64,000 bases of DNA from an uncultured Bacilli bacterium (GCA_934148845.1 CAKPDH010000002.1:248001-312000), one strand, 5' to 3'. Positions 51,441 to 60,589 are shown, numbered from the stretch's first letter. The notes: a model not told the origin generated them from the sequence alone. Numbers and translations: made by a program.

Positions 51441-51659
51441 TTATTTTGCTTCTTTAGTAAATCCATATTTACGATTAAACTTTTCTACACGTCCAGTTCT
51501 TGAAACTGATACTGCATCTTTTCCACCTTTATAAAATGGATGACATTCATTACATACTTCTACATGCATTTCTTTTTTATTTGATTTAACAGTAAAAGTA
51601 TTACCACATGAACAATTTACTTTTGTATCAATATATTCTGGATGAATTGATTTTTTCAT
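51441..51659 (-). CDS. rpmE: Ribosomal protein L31, zinc type
   Basis: A 50S protein bridging the subunits. The correct start is ATG 51659 (72 residues, MKKSIHPEYIDTKVNCSCGN), with GGGAGGAG upstream; the frame is open another 45 bases but without a start site. Cys in NCSCG and CNECHPFY mark the zinc-binding form. A hairpin just upstream of the ribosome-binding site may be a leader. Confidence 0.97.
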   Translation of the reverse strand: MKKSIHPEYIDTKVNCSCGNTFTVKSNKKEMHVEVCNECHPFYKGGKDAVSVSRTGRVEKFNRKYGFTKEAK

Positions 51660-51675
51660 TTTTTCTCTCCTCCCG

Positions 51676-51696
51676 CCATGACTACATAAGTCATAG
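51676..51696 (-). promoter_or_regulatory. Hairpin leader before rpmE
   Basis: ATGACT (51678-51683) and AGTCAT (51689-51694) form a stem with a five-base loop directly next to the GGCGGGAGGAG ribosome-binding region. Autoregulatory L31 leaders are known in several phyla; this may be one, but I cannot match the class. Confidence 0.35.
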
Positions 51697-51770
51697 AAAT
51701 TCAATTACTTACATAGTTTATCAAATAATTTGAATAAATGCAAGTAAATTATGATTTTTATTAGTTTTTT

Positions 51771-51797
51771 AGAAAAAAACTGATTATATATCAGTTT
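51771..51797 (-). terminator. Terminator of the BI-1 gene
   Basis: AAACTGAT (51777-51784) and ATCAGTTT (51790-51797) pair around TATAT across the stop codon, with a T-run on the minus strand. Confidence 0.75.
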
Positions 51798-52443
51798 AAT
51801 CGTTTCGTTTTCCAAATAATTGTAACAATCTTAAGAAAATATTAATAAAGTCTAAATATAATTGAAATGCTCCATATATGGCTAAATTTTCCTCATTTGG
51901 TATATCATATAAATTTTTCTTAACTACTTGGATATCATAAGCTATATAGCAAATAAATACTATCAATGATACTATAGTCAATGCTAAATCAAATGATTCA
52001 CTTTTAACAAACATATTTATTATTAAGCAAATTATAATTCCAAATAAGATCATTGCTAAATATGTTCCAAATTTAGTTAAATCGATTTTAGTTTTTTGAC
52101 CAATTATCGAAAATAACAAACATATTATTGACGTTATTCCAAATACATAAACTATAGATGTAATTTTATAAACTACAAAAACAGATGAAAATGTAAGACC
52201 AGTTAAGAATGAATATAAAGAGAATAATACTTTAGCTGTAGTAGGATTCATCTTTCGTATTCTCAAACTAAGCCATATAACAACAGCAAACTCAGCTATA
52301 ATTAAAAATATGTAACATTTGGAAAAGACATTGTATAACATGTTTTGATTTATGGAAACATAGTAACCAACTCCAAATGTGATTGCTAATCCTATAAACA
52401 TCCACATGAATACTTTTGAAAATATTTTATTTTCTTCTAACAT
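51796..52443 (-). CDS. Bax inhibitor-1 family protein (YccA type)
   Basis: A 215-residue membrane protein with seven spans and the family end LYLDFINIFLRLLQLFGKRN. The family includes E. coli YccA, which binds the FtsH protease, and B. subtilis YetJ, a pH-gated calcium leak channel. The Asp pair in the last spans (AYDIQVV, LDFINIFL) is kept. The ATG at 52443 has GGGTGAT upstream and is preferred over a GTG at 52452. Upstream is the GDSL-like gene. Confidence 0.88.
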   Translation of the reverse strand: MLEENKIFSKVFMWMFIGLAITFGVGYYVSINQNMLYNVFSKCYIFLIIAEFAVVIWLSLRIRKMNPTTAKVLFSLYSFLTGLTFSSVFVVYKITSIVYVFGITSIICLLFSIIGQKTKIDLTKFGTYLAMILFGIIICLIINMFVKSESFDLALTIVSLIVFICYIAYDIQVVKKNLYDIPNEENLAIYGAFQLYLDFINIFLRLLQLFGKRND

Positions 52444-52477
52444 TTTTATCACCCACTTTAATTATATAATATTTTTT

Positions 52478-53134
52478 TTATTTAGTAAAGTTTAATATTT
52501 GATTACTTATATACGTATATCCATCATTTGTTGGATACCTATCTTTTAATATATATTTGTCTAAGTTGCTTATATCTACATAGACGACTTTATTTTGATT
52601 ACATATTTTATTTAGTTTTAAATTAGCATAGTTAATTAATTCTAAGTCATCAATAATATTATAAAAACCTAATACATATATCTTATCCTTATTATATTTT
52701 CTAATTAAGACAAGCAGTTTTTCTATATCATTTAAAAGCTCATCTGTATAATCATATATATTATTAGAATATTCTATTTTGTATAACAAATCATTCATAC
52801 CAATAGAAATAGTTATTAAATTAGCTTTGATTAACAAGTTTTGGATATTATATTCTTTATTTTCAAATTTTATTTTTTTATTTGAAGTTATATCATTATA
52901 TAAATCCATTACTCTATAATCATCTAATACTGAATAATTTACATAGTTTTCTAAATTATCTTTATAATACTCTCTTAAATTATTACTATATGTATTATTA
53001 ACTATTTTATTATTATTTATTCCATATGATAAATAATCTCCTAGTGATAAATAATAAACCTTTTTATTTATATTAAATGAATAAATTAAAAAAACAATAA
53101 CAAATATAAATAACGCAAATAAAATTTTTTTCAT
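52478..53134 (-). CDS. GDSL-like (SGNH fold) protein, catalytic Ser and His replaced
   Basis: A 218-residue protein with an N-terminal membrane anchor or signal (LFALFIFVIVFLIYSF, 6-20). Block I, where G-D-S-L holds the nucleophile, reads SLGDYLSYG with Tyr34 in the Ser position. Block III is intact (GMNDL). Block V, where D-x-x-H lies, reads DRYPTNDGY, with Tyr for His. It is therefore either a non-catalytic relative or uses another residue. Its gene ends just before the BI-1 gene and starts 38 bp after murA, with a terminator between. GTGAGGTAAAT precedes its ATG. Confidence 0.7.
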   Translation of the reverse strand: MKKILFALFIFVIVFLIYSFNINKKVYYLSLGDYLSYGINNNKIVNNTYSNNLREYYKDNLENYVNYSVLDDYRVMDLYNDITSNKKIKFENKEYNIQNLLIKANLITISIGMNDLLYKIEYSNNIYDYTDELLNDIEKLLVLIRKYNKDKIYVLGFYNIIDDLELINYANLKLNKICNQNKVVYVDISNLDKYILKDRYPTNDGYTYISNQILNFTK

Positions 53135-53145
53135 ATTTACCTCAC

Positions 53146-53168
53146 AAAAAAAGTAGTTATCTACTACT
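53146..53168 (-). terminator. Terminator of murA
   Basis: AGTAG (53152-53156) and CTACT (53161-53165) pair around TTAT, with a seven-T run on the minus strand directly after the murA stop. Confidence 0.65.
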
Positions 53169-53171
53169 TAA

Positions 53172-54425
53172 TTATATTTCTTCTATAGATATTTTAGCAC
53201 CTACATTTGTTAATTTTTCTATTATATTTTCATATCCTCTAAGAACGTGTTCTATATTTTTTATTGTAGTTTTACCTTCTGCTATAAGTCCTGCTAAAAC
53301 TAGGCAAGCTCCTGCTCTTAGATCAGTTGCTACTACTACATTTCCACTTAATTTAGATTTACCTTTTATCTTTAATCTTTTTCCGCATATTTCTATATCT
53401 GCACCCATTTCTTTTAAATATGGTACATTTTGAAACCTATTTTCATATATAGTTTCCTCAAGTTTAGATGTACCATTACATTGTGTTAAAAGGGTTGTTA
53501 TAGGTTGTTGTAAATCTGTAGGAAATCCTGGATAACCTTGTGTTTTAAGAGAAATTGCTTTTAAATTATCTGATGAATTTAGTATTACATAATCACTACC
53601 CATTTCAAGTTTAACACCCATTTCTTTTAATTTAAGTGTTAATGCCTCTACGTGATCTGGAATAATGTTTTCTACTTTTAAGTTTTCACCTAAAAGGGCT
53701 CCTGCTATCATATAAGTTCCTGTTTCTATTCTATCGGGTATCACTTCTGAAAAACATCCTGTTAATTTAGAAACACCTTTAATTTTTATTTCACTAGTAC
53801 CTGCACCTGTTATTTTTGCACCCATGTTATTTAAAAATGTAGCCACATTTACAATTTCTGGTTCTTTCGCGGCATTTTCTATTATAGTTATACCTTCTGC
53901 TTTTACCGCAACCAGCATCGTATTAATGGTTGCACCCACACTAGGCATATCTAGATATACATGGCTACCTGTTAATTTAGAGGCACTAATAATAAATTTA
54001 TTATCTTCTTCTTTTACATCAGCACCCAAGGCTTTAAATCCTTTTAATGTTTGATCTATAGGTCTTGCGCCTATTTTACAACCTCCAGGAAAATACATTT
54101 CAACATGTTTATATTTTCCTAATAATGCTGACATAAAATAATATGACGCCCTAAGTTTACTTGATACTTTCTCAGGAATATCTTTATTTTTAATATTTCT
54201 TGGATCAATAGTTATCATTCCATTTTCTAGGGATACCTTAGCTCCAAGAAATTCTAATATTTCGTTTAATGCATCTATATCTGATATATTTGGTATATTA
54301 TCGATTTTAACTATGTCTTCGGCCAATATAGAAGCTGGAATAAGTGCTACTGCACTATTCTTTGCACCGCTTATTTTAATTGTACCAGATAATTTTTGAT
54401 TACCAATTATATTAATTTGTTTCAT
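53172..54425 (-). CDS. murA: UDP-GlcNAc enolpyruvyl transferase MurA
   Basis: First committed step of peptidoglycan synthesis, transferring enolpyruvate from PEP to UDP-GlcNAc; the fosfomycin target. The 417-residue product has ISGAKNSAVALIPASILA, LRASYYFMSALLGK, the fosfomycin Cys116 in YFPGGCKIGARPID, and DRIETGTYMIAGALL. Cys rather than Asp at the active site means fosfomycin sensitivity is expected for this copy. GGAGG before the ATG. Confidence 0.97.
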   Translation of the reverse strand: MKQINIIGNQKLSGTIKISGAKNSAVALIPASILAEDIVKIDNIPNISDIDALNEILEFLGAKVSLENGMITIDPRNIKNKDIPEKVSSKLRASYYFMSALLGKYKHVEMYFPGGCKIGARPIDQTLKGFKALGADVKEEDNKFIISASKLTGSHVYLDMPSVGATINTMLVAVKAEGITIIENAAKEPEIVNVATFLNNMGAKITGAGTSEIKIKGVSKLTGCFSEVIPDRIETGTYMIAGALLGENLKVENIIPDHVEALTLKLKEMGVKLEMGSDYVILNSSDNLKAISLKTQGYPGFPTDLQQPITTLLTQCNGTSKLEETIYENRFQNVPYLKEMGADIEICGKRLKIKGKSKLSGNVVVATDLRAGACLVLAGLIAEGKTTIKNIEHVLRGYENIIEKLTNVGAKISIEEI

Positions 54426-54529
54426 TTTACCTCCATGCTATTATATATTATGTTTTTGCCTAAAATCTGTTAATAATAGCATGATAATTATAACATGATT
54501 ATAAAAAGTTGTAAATTAAATCTAATTAA

Positions 54530-55054
54530 CTATAGCGTAAATACTATTCCTAATATTATTAAACTTATACCTCCTATCAAAGTAGCTAAATTTCCAATAA
54601 TCTTACTAAGTTTTTTTCCAAGTATTAATCCAGTATATGTAAAAATAAAACTTGATATAGAAAAAGATAAAAAACATAAAAAACAATTATTGCTTATACT
54701 ATTAATACTTACACCTATAGAAAAACTATCAATGCTTACTGCTAATCCAAATAATAGCATATCCCTTATTTTCATCTTATTTATTTTTTGCTCACTTTTA
54801 AAACTTTCGATTATCATATTTATACCTATATAGGCAAAAATAATTAGTGTAATTAAATCTCCATTTACATATTTCATTACTATATTACCTACGAGCATAC
54901 CAATTAAAGGCATAAAAAAATGATATATTCCTACAACAATTGATAATGTATTTATTTCTTTTTTTGTTAGAGAAAGCATTCCATAAGATAGTGATAAGGA
55001 AAATGCATCCATACTTAAACTTATTGCAACTAAAATAATAAGTATTACATTCAT
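54530..55054 (-). CDS. MntP/YtaF-type membrane protein
   Basis: A 174-residue protein with six spans, two DUF204 halves, each opening with a D-x-x-S pattern (SMDAFSLSLS, SIDSFSIGVS). The family includes the manganese exporter MntP and the sporulation membrane protein YtaF. The gene follows spoIIR with a short gap, which favours the YtaF (sporulation) reading; the MntP acidic residues are only partly visible. The start ATG 55054 has AGGTGATCCT; the open frame continues upstream into spoIIR without a site. Confidence 0.75.
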   Translation of the reverse strand: MNVILIILVAISLSMDAFSLSLSYGMLSLTKKEINTLSIVVGIYHFFMPLIGMLVGNIVMKYVNGDLITLIIFAYIGINMIIESFKSEQKINKMKIRDMLLFGLAVSIDSFSIGVSINSISNNCFLCFLSFSISSFIFTYTGLILGKKLSKIIGNLATLIGGISLIILGIVFTL

Positions 55055-55085
55055 AGGATCACCTATAAAATAATACTCATTATTT

Positions 55086-55610
55086 TTAAAAATATTTATC
55101 AATTATGGATTTTACCATTGTTGTATATTCTAAATCAGTGGATTCTTCTGCTTCAATCATGCATAAAGGTGGAAATAAAACGCACCACCAATTATCTCCT
55201 AAGCCAGAACCTAATGTTACAACGACTGATTCATAATAACCTTCTTTATATACAATACCTTTAAATTCTTTCTTAGGAAAATAATTAAATCCAAAATTAA
55301 CATTGAATGGTAAATCATAATCATTTTTTTGTAAAGTCTTTGATATGTTATCTTGTATTCCATCTAAATTATTTTTAATAATATTTCTAGCATCATCTAT
55401 ATTCTTCACATTTGTTAACAAGTTTTTCATATCATTTTGTATTGTCTCTTTTACTTTATATTTTATACTTTGATCATATTCACTATTAGAATTAGGTATG
55501 ATTCTAATTCTAATTGCATCATCTGGTATTATATTATTTGCAACAACAACATTGCCTATTATTACATAAGTAATTATAATTGAAATTATTATAAATAATG
55601 TCTTTTTCAT
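55086..55610 (-). CDS. spoIIR: Stage II sporulation protein R
   Basis: In endospore formers SpoIIR is made in the forespore, secreted, and triggers SpoIIGA to process pro-sigma-E in the mother cell. The 174-residue product has an N-terminal signal/anchor (LFIIISIIITYVIIGNVV), then IRIRIIPNSNSEYDQSIKYK, FNYFPKKEFKGIVYKEGYYE and GLGDNWWCVLFPPLC, all diagnostic. Its presence indicates a sporulation pathway, though one gene does not prove that spores form. GGTGATACA before the ATG. Confidence 0.92.
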   Translation of the reverse strand: MKKTLFIIISIIITYVIIGNVVVANNIIPDDAIRIRIIPNSNSEYDQSIKYKVKETIQNDMKNLLTNVKNIDDARNIIKNNLDGIQDNISKTLQKNDYDLPFNVNFGFNYFPKKEFKGIVYKEGYYESVVVTLGSGLGDNWWCVLFPPLCMIEAEESTDLEYTTMVKSIIDKYF

Positions 55611-55669
55611 TGTATCACCTATTTAATTGTGAACAGTATATATTTTTTTATTCAAAAAAATGAAATAAA

Positions 55670-56320
55670 TTACCACTTTATTTCATTTTTATTCATTTGT
55701 CTTAAATAGTTATTCGCCTTACTAAATGGCTTACTACCAAAAAATCCCCTGTGTGCAGATAAAGGAGATGGATGAGCAGATTCTATTATTTTATGTTTAG
55801 GATTTGTAATTAATACTTTTTTACTACGTGCATAACTTCCCCATAAAATAAATATTACTGGATCTGATCTATCATTCAAAGCTTTAATTATATTATCAGT
55901 AAATATTTCCCAACCTTTATCTTTGTGTGATAGTGGTTTATCTTTTTCTACCGTCATTATTGAATTAAGTAATAAGACTCCTTCTTTGGCCCAATCTGTT
56001 AAATCACTATCTGTTCTCTTTACATTTAAATCAGTGTATAATTCTTTAAATATGTTTTGTAAAGATGGTGGCATTCTTACTCCTTTTTTTACTGAAAAGG
56101 AAAGACCATGTGCTTCACCTAATCCATGATATGGATCTTGTCCTAAAATAACCACTTTTACTTCATCATAATCAGTAAATCTCAAAGCATCAAATATGTT
56201 TTCATATGGGGGAAATATTACTTTATGTTTATATTCTGATTTTACAAATATTCCTAATTTTTTAAAATATTCTAATTTAAATTGTGGTTCTAAAACTTTG
56301 TCCCATGCTTTATTTATCAT
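55670..56320 (-). CDS. ung: Uracil-DNA glycosylase, family 1
   Basis: Removes uracil from DNA as the first step of base excision repair. The 216-residue product has VVILGQDPYHGLGEAHGLSF (water-activating Asp), MPPSLQNIFKEL and the minor-groove loop HPSPLSAHRGFFGSKPFSKAN. The gene start overlaps lgt by 11 bases. No Ugi-like or phage gene is near. Confidence 0.97.
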   Translation of the reverse strand: MINKAWDKVLEPQFKLEYFKKLGIFVKSEYKHKVIFPPYENIFDALRFTDYDEVKVVILGQDPYHGLGEAHGLSFSVKKGVRMPPSLQNIFKELYTDLNVKRTDSDLTDWAKEGVLLLNSIMTVEKDKPLSHKDKGWEIFTDNIIKALNDRSDPVIFILWGSYARSKKVLITNPKHKIIESAHPSPLSAHRGFFGSKPFSKANNYLRQMNKNEIKW

Positions 56321-57086
56321 TTCTGTACTCCTTAAATGAATTTATAAATAATAATATACCTAATACAAGCATAATTATAGATACTATTTGTGCTACTTTG
56401 AAGTCAAAAAACATAAGGCTATCTTGTCGCAAAGATTCTATAAAAAATCTTACTATTCCATACAAAATTAAATATATGCCTATTATTTTTCCTCTGCGTT
56501 TCTTAATACTTTTTCTTAATACTATTAATATTATAAATATAATTAAACAACTTATTGATTCATAATAAAAGGTTGGATGATGATAATTAGAATTAATATA
56601 CATACCATCTATTATAAAATTTGGTATATTTAATTTTTTTAAAGTTTCTAATGTTGTAATAGGACCGTATGCCTCTGAATTAAAGAAGTTTCCCCATCTT
56701 CCTATTGCTTGACCTATTGCAAGTGCAGGTGCAAAAATATCAAGTAAATTTATTAAATCAATTTTGTTCTTTTTAGTATATATATATATATATATAAATC
56801 CTCCAATAATTCCGCCGTGGATTGCAAGACCACCTTCCCAAACCTTGACTATATCAAGTAGATTACTTTTATAATAATCAATATTGAATAAGCAATAATA
56901 AATTCTAGCACCAAGCAAACTAAAAATAATAAGATAGAAACACATATCTGATATTTTTGTTAAAGGTATACCTTGTTTCTTACATTCTTTAATTACTAAA
57001 AAATATCCTAATGCAAAAGCAAATAAAATTAATACTGAATAAAATTTTATTTGAATTATACCATTATTTATTATATAAGAATTCAT
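56310..57086 (-). CDS. lgt: Prolipoprotein diacylglyceryl transferase Lgt
   Basis: Adds diacylglycerol to the lipobox Cys of lipoproteins in the membrane. The 258-residue protein has seven spans with HGGIIGGFIYIYIY (active His) and GRWGNFFNSEAYG (Lgt signature). It would process the lipoprotein at 11.4 kb. Start overlaps the YvlD-like gene stop by four bases. In Bacillus lgt also lies near uvrB and yvlD. Confidence 0.96.
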   Translation of the reverse strand: MNSYIINNGIIQIKFYSVLILFAFALGYFLVIKECKKQGIPLTKISDMCFYLIIFSLLGARIYYCLFNIDYYKSNLLDIVKVWEGGLAIHGGIIGGFIYIYIYTKKNKIDLINLLDIFAPALAIGQAIGRWGNFFNSEAYGPITTLETLKKLNIPNFIIDGMYINSNYHHPTFYYESISCLIIFIILIVLRKSIKKRRGKIIGIYLILYGIVRFFIESLRQDSLMFFDFKVAQIVSIIMLVLGILLFINSFKEYRNDK

Positions 57087-57478
57087 GCTTTACCTTTCTT
57101 AAAAAATGTATTTATTATTATATTATCCATAATAGCATTCATAATAGATATTATAATAGATACTATGAAAACAAAGAATGTACCATGTATATCAAAATGA
57201 TTACCTAATATAAAATCAGTTATTTTTAATATTAATATATTAATTAACGGATAAAATAAACCTAAAGTTACAGCAGTAAGAGGTAAAGTTAACCATACGA
57301 GTAATGGTTTTATAGTTTTATTTAATATAAATATTATTATAACTGCTATTAATCCCCATAATCCAAAATATGAATTATCTATATATATAGTTTTAGGAAA
57401 AATTATTGAAACTGTTATTAAAATTAATGCATATCCTATCATATGTAAAAATAAATCTATATATTTATTATATTTCAT
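57083..57478 (-). CDS. YvlD-like (phage holin family 4) membrane protein
   Basis: A 131-residue protein with four spans, of the family (PF04020) that includes B. subtilis YvlD. Despite the holin name it is usually chromosomal, next to lgt and uvrB as here. The function is not known. GGTGATAAG precedes its ATG, and its TGA overlaps the lgt ATG. Confidence 0.85.
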   Translation of the reverse strand: MKYNKYIDLFLHMIGYALILITVSIIFPKTIYIDNSYFGLWGLIAVIIIFILNKTIKPLLVWLTLPLTAVTLGLFYPLINILILKITDFILGNHFDIHGTFFVFIVSIIISIMNAIMDNIIINTFFKKGKA

Positions 57479-57503
57479 CTTATCACCTTTTTTAATTATA
57501 TAC

Positions 57504-59450
57504 CTATTCTGATTTTAATTCAAATAAAATATCTCTAAGTTCCATAGCTCTTTCAAAGTCTAAATTTTTTGCAGCTTCCTTCATCTCAGTTTCTAATTTA
57601 TTTATTAAATTTATTTTTTCTTTTTTAGACATTTTTTCTTTATTACTTTCTTTTGAAACTATTTCATTAGATACTACTTCATTTATTTGCTTAATTATTG
57701 TTTTAGGTATTATATTATTGTCTTTATTATATTTTTCTTGAATCAAACGTCTTCTATTTGTTTCTTTAATTGCTATATCCATTGAGTCGCTTATAATATC
57801 AGCATACATTATTACTCTTCCATTTGCATTTCTTGCAGCTCTACCTATTGTTTGAATTAGACTTCTTTCACTTCTTAAAAATCCTTGTTTATCCGCATCC
57901 ATTATAGCTACTAAACTTACTTCTGGTATATCTAAGCCTTCCCTTAATAAATTTATACCTACTAATACATCATATTTTCCTTTTCGTAAATCATTAATTA
58001 TTCTTAAGCGTTCTAAAGTTTTTATTTCAGAGTGAAGATATGCAACTTTTATATCTAAGCCTTTCAAGTATTGAGTTAGCTCTTCAGACATTCTTATAGT
58101 AAGAGTTGTTATTAAAACTTTTTCTTTGTTTAAAATAGTCTTATTTATTTCATTTATTAAATCATCTATTTGATTTTTTGTTGAGTGAACTTCTATTTTT
58201 GGATCTAAAAGACCTGTTGGACGTATGATCTGTTCAACTACTTTTTGAGTTTTTGAAAGTTCATAATCTCCTGGTGTTGCCGATACATAAATAACTTGAT
58301 TTACTTTTTTTTCAAATTCTGAAAATTTTAATGGCCTATTATCTAATGCACTAGGCAATCTGAACCCATAGTCTACTAAAACTTCTTTTCGCGCTCTGTC
58401 ACCATTATACATTCCCCTGATTTGTGGAATAGTAACATGAGATTCATCTATAAACAAAAGAAAATCTTTCTTAAAAAAGTCTATTAAAGTGGTTGGCGTT
58501 TCTCCTTCTTCTTTTAGTGCTAAATGTCTAGAATAATTTTCAACACCTCTACAAAATCCAGTCTCTTCTAACATTTCTAGATCATAATTTGTTCTTTCAC
58601 TTAATCTTTGATACTCTAATAATTTATTTTCTTTTTTAAAATATGTTAATCTTTCTTCTAATTCTTTCCTTATATTATTAATCGCAAGTTTTAATTTTTC
58701 TGGACTTGTTACAAAATGACTTGCTGGAAATATAGAAATAGATTTTTTATTTGAAGTAATACTTGATGTTACGGGATCAAATTCCTTTATTGATTCTATT
58801 TCATCTCCAAATAATTCTATTCTTATACCCTTCGTATGTTCATTTATTGGAATAATATCTATATTATCACCTTTAGCCCGAAATGTACCTCTCTTAAAAT
58901 CAACATCATTTCTTTCATAAAGCATATCTATTAATTTTTCTAATATAACATCCCTATCAATTACTTGTCCAACTTCTAAAGTAAGCATTTTCTTTTGATA
59001 TTCTTCCATTTCTCCTATTCCATATATACATGAAACAGAAGCAACTACTATTACATCTTTATAATTTAGTAAAGAGGCTGTCGCTGCATGTCTTAATTCA
59101 TCAATTTCATCATTTATAGAGGCATCTTTTTCTATATATGTATCAGTTTTAGCTACATATGCTTCTGGTTGATAATAATCATAATATGAAACAAAATAAC
59201 ATACATGATTTTCTGGAAACAACTCCTTAAATTCTGCATATAATTGTCCAGCAAGTGTTTTGTTATGCGCCAAAACTAAGGTCGGCTTATTTATTTCCTT
59301 TATAACATTAGCCATCGTAAAAGTTTTTCCGGAGCCTGTAACGCCTTGTAAAACTTGATGTTTTTCTCCATTTTTTACACCTTCAACTAATTTCTTTATT
59401 GCTTGTGGTTGATCTCCAGTTGGTGAAAAATTAGAATACATTTTAAACAT
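57504..59450 (-). CDS. uvrB: Excinuclease ABC subunit B
   Basis: Loads on damaged DNA from UvrA and directs UvrC to cut on both sides. The 648-residue product has QGVTGSGKTFTMANVI (Walker A), the beta-hairpin region YVSYYDYYQPEAYVAKTDTY, LFIDESHVTIPQI (motif II), NLLREGLDIPEVSLVAIMDA and the C-terminal UVR domain (LETEMKEAAKNLDFERA). GGAGG precedes its ATG. uvrA and uvrC are not in the window. Confidence 0.98.
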   Translation of the reverse strand: MFKMYSNFSPTGDQPQAIKKLVEGVKNGEKHQVLQGVTGSGKTFTMANVIKEINKPTLVLAHNKTLAGQLYAEFKELFPENHVCYFVSYYDYYQPEAYVAKTDTYIEKDASINDEIDELRHAATASLLNYKDVIVVASVSCIYGIGEMEEYQKKMLTLEVGQVIDRDVILEKLIDMLYERNDVDFKRGTFRAKGDNIDIIPINEHTKGIRIELFGDEIESIKEFDPVTSSITSNKKSISIFPASHFVTSPEKLKLAINNIRKELEERLTYFKKENKLLEYQRLSERTNYDLEMLEETGFCRGVENYSRHLALKEEGETPTTLIDFFKKDFLLFIDESHVTIPQIRGMYNGDRARKEVLVDYGFRLPSALDNRPLKFSEFEKKVNQVIYVSATPGDYELSKTQKVVEQIIRPTGLLDPKIEVHSTKNQIDDLINEINKTILNKEKVLITTLTIRMSEELTQYLKGLDIKVAYLHSEIKTLERLRIINDLRKGKYDVLVGINLLREGLDIPEVSLVAIMDADKQGFLRSERSLIQTIGRAARNANGRVIMYADIISDSMDIAIKETNRRRLIQEKYNKDNNIIPKTIIKQINEVVSNEIVSKESNKEKMSKKEKINLINKLETEMKEAAKNLDFERAMELRDILFELKSE

Positions 59451-59902
59451 TTTATAACCTCCATTACATTAATATGTTAATAAAAACTTTTTACTTTATT
59501 TATGTCTAGTATTTAAAGCCGATACAATTAACTGAAAAATTGTTGGACAATTGATTAATTTTACTGCTTATATTTTATCATCTTATATAAATTTAAACAA
59601 GATAATTATTCTAACTTGAAGTATCTTACTAAATTTTTTTATTAAAAAAACTCCGTTAAAAAACGGAATTTAGTATAAAATTTACACTCTTTTTTATTCA
59701 TTAATTTGAAAATAATACACGTTTTTCTCTATTTGATTGCTTTGCTATATCATTACATATAACTGCTTGTAATAATGATTCTTTAACTTATTATATAATC
59801 ATTTATTTTAAGATTTTGATAATATTCTAACATAATAATTTTTTAAAATTTGATCTATAATACTCGTCAAATTAATTATAAGTTTTAAAAGAAAATAATC
59901 AA
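59451..59902. other. Gap with terminator and possible relic
   Basis: A 452-bp stretch. It holds a terminator (59644-59668, TCCGTT/AACGGA with a long T-run on the minus strand) and, at 59701-59790, a short minus-strand reading VKESLLQAVICNDIAKQSNR up to a TAA that looks protein-like but has no start. The rest shows nothing I can support. Confidence 0.4.
59644..59668 (-). terminator. Terminator downstream of the orphan gene
   Basis: TCCGTT (59652-59657) pairs with AACGGA (59662-59667) around AAAA; on the minus strand the stem runs into a seven-T run. Confidence 0.75.
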
Positions 59903-60460
59903 TTATTTATGGAATTGAGCGTTTTCCAGTTGAATTTGATTATAATAATTATCTATTTTTTGTAATAACATACTATTTTCTTTTGAAAAAGTCGATATAT
60001 TATCTAATTGGTCAAATTTATATCCATCTTTATAATATCTAGTTGAAACAAAATCAGAAATTAAATTTTTATACAAATTGGGATATTTGTTTAATATAAA
60101 TTTTACAGATTCCATTCGACCTTCTTTTAATATATTCATTAATAAAATTTTAACTTCATCATTAGATAATCCTTTATCATCAAAAGTTTTTTGTGTACCT
60201 AATAAGACCATATAGCCTTTTCTAGTGGCTAGTTCATTTGTTTTGATTACATTTTTTAATAATTCCTTTTCTATTTGCTCAAAGCTAAGACTTGAAATAT
60301 AGTCTCTTGCACTACCATTACTTGTAAATCCAAATGTATATCCTTCAATTAATAACTTTAATAAAGCATTAGTAATGTGCTTTTCGGTCGAAAATTCTCC
60401 ACCTTTTTCCATTGTTTTTAGACAAGCATAATCAATGCATTGTAATTCATAACTCTTCAT
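59903..60460 (-). CDS. Hypothetical protein, helix-rich
   Basis: A ~185-residue protein with no signal peptide or span, rich in Leu, Lys, Asn and Tyr, with a likely all-helical fold (EKHITNALLKLLIEGYTFGF, DEVKILLMNILKEGRMESVK) reminiscent of helical-repeat proteins, but no family I can name. The ATG at 60460 is chosen because GGAGG lies six bases upstream; an ATG at 60466 sits on top of it. It lies between noc and uvrB, each with its own terminator, so it is an accessory single gene. Confidence 0.6.
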   Translation of the reverse strand: MKSYELQCIDYACLKTMEKGGEFSTEKHITNALLKLLIEGYTFGFTSNGSARDYISSLSFEQIEKELLKNVIKTNELATRKGYMVLLGTQKTFDDKGLSNDEVKILLMNILKEGRMESVKFILNKYPNLYKNLISDFVSTRYYKDGYKFDQLDNISTFSKENSMLLQKIDNYYNQIQLENAQFHK

Positions 60461-60589
60461 ACACATCCTCCTGTTGCTAGGATATCATAAAAATCTTTAA
60501 AAGTAAACTTATATAGTTCCTACTTGTAATAATTTTTACTGTACAATTGTAAATGATATGATACTAAAAAATCAGAAAAAATATGAAAT

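Noticed and set aside
57083..57478. The YvlD-like protein as a prophage holin
   Set aside because: Despite the family name, it sits beside lgt and uvrB as in Bacillus, with no phage genes nearby.
45644..59450. The 14-kb block between parA and noc as a genomic island
   Set aside because: Its genes (typA, murA, ung, lgt, uvrB, ddl, spoIIR) are core functions, with no integrase, tRNA edge or direct repeats and with base use like the rest.
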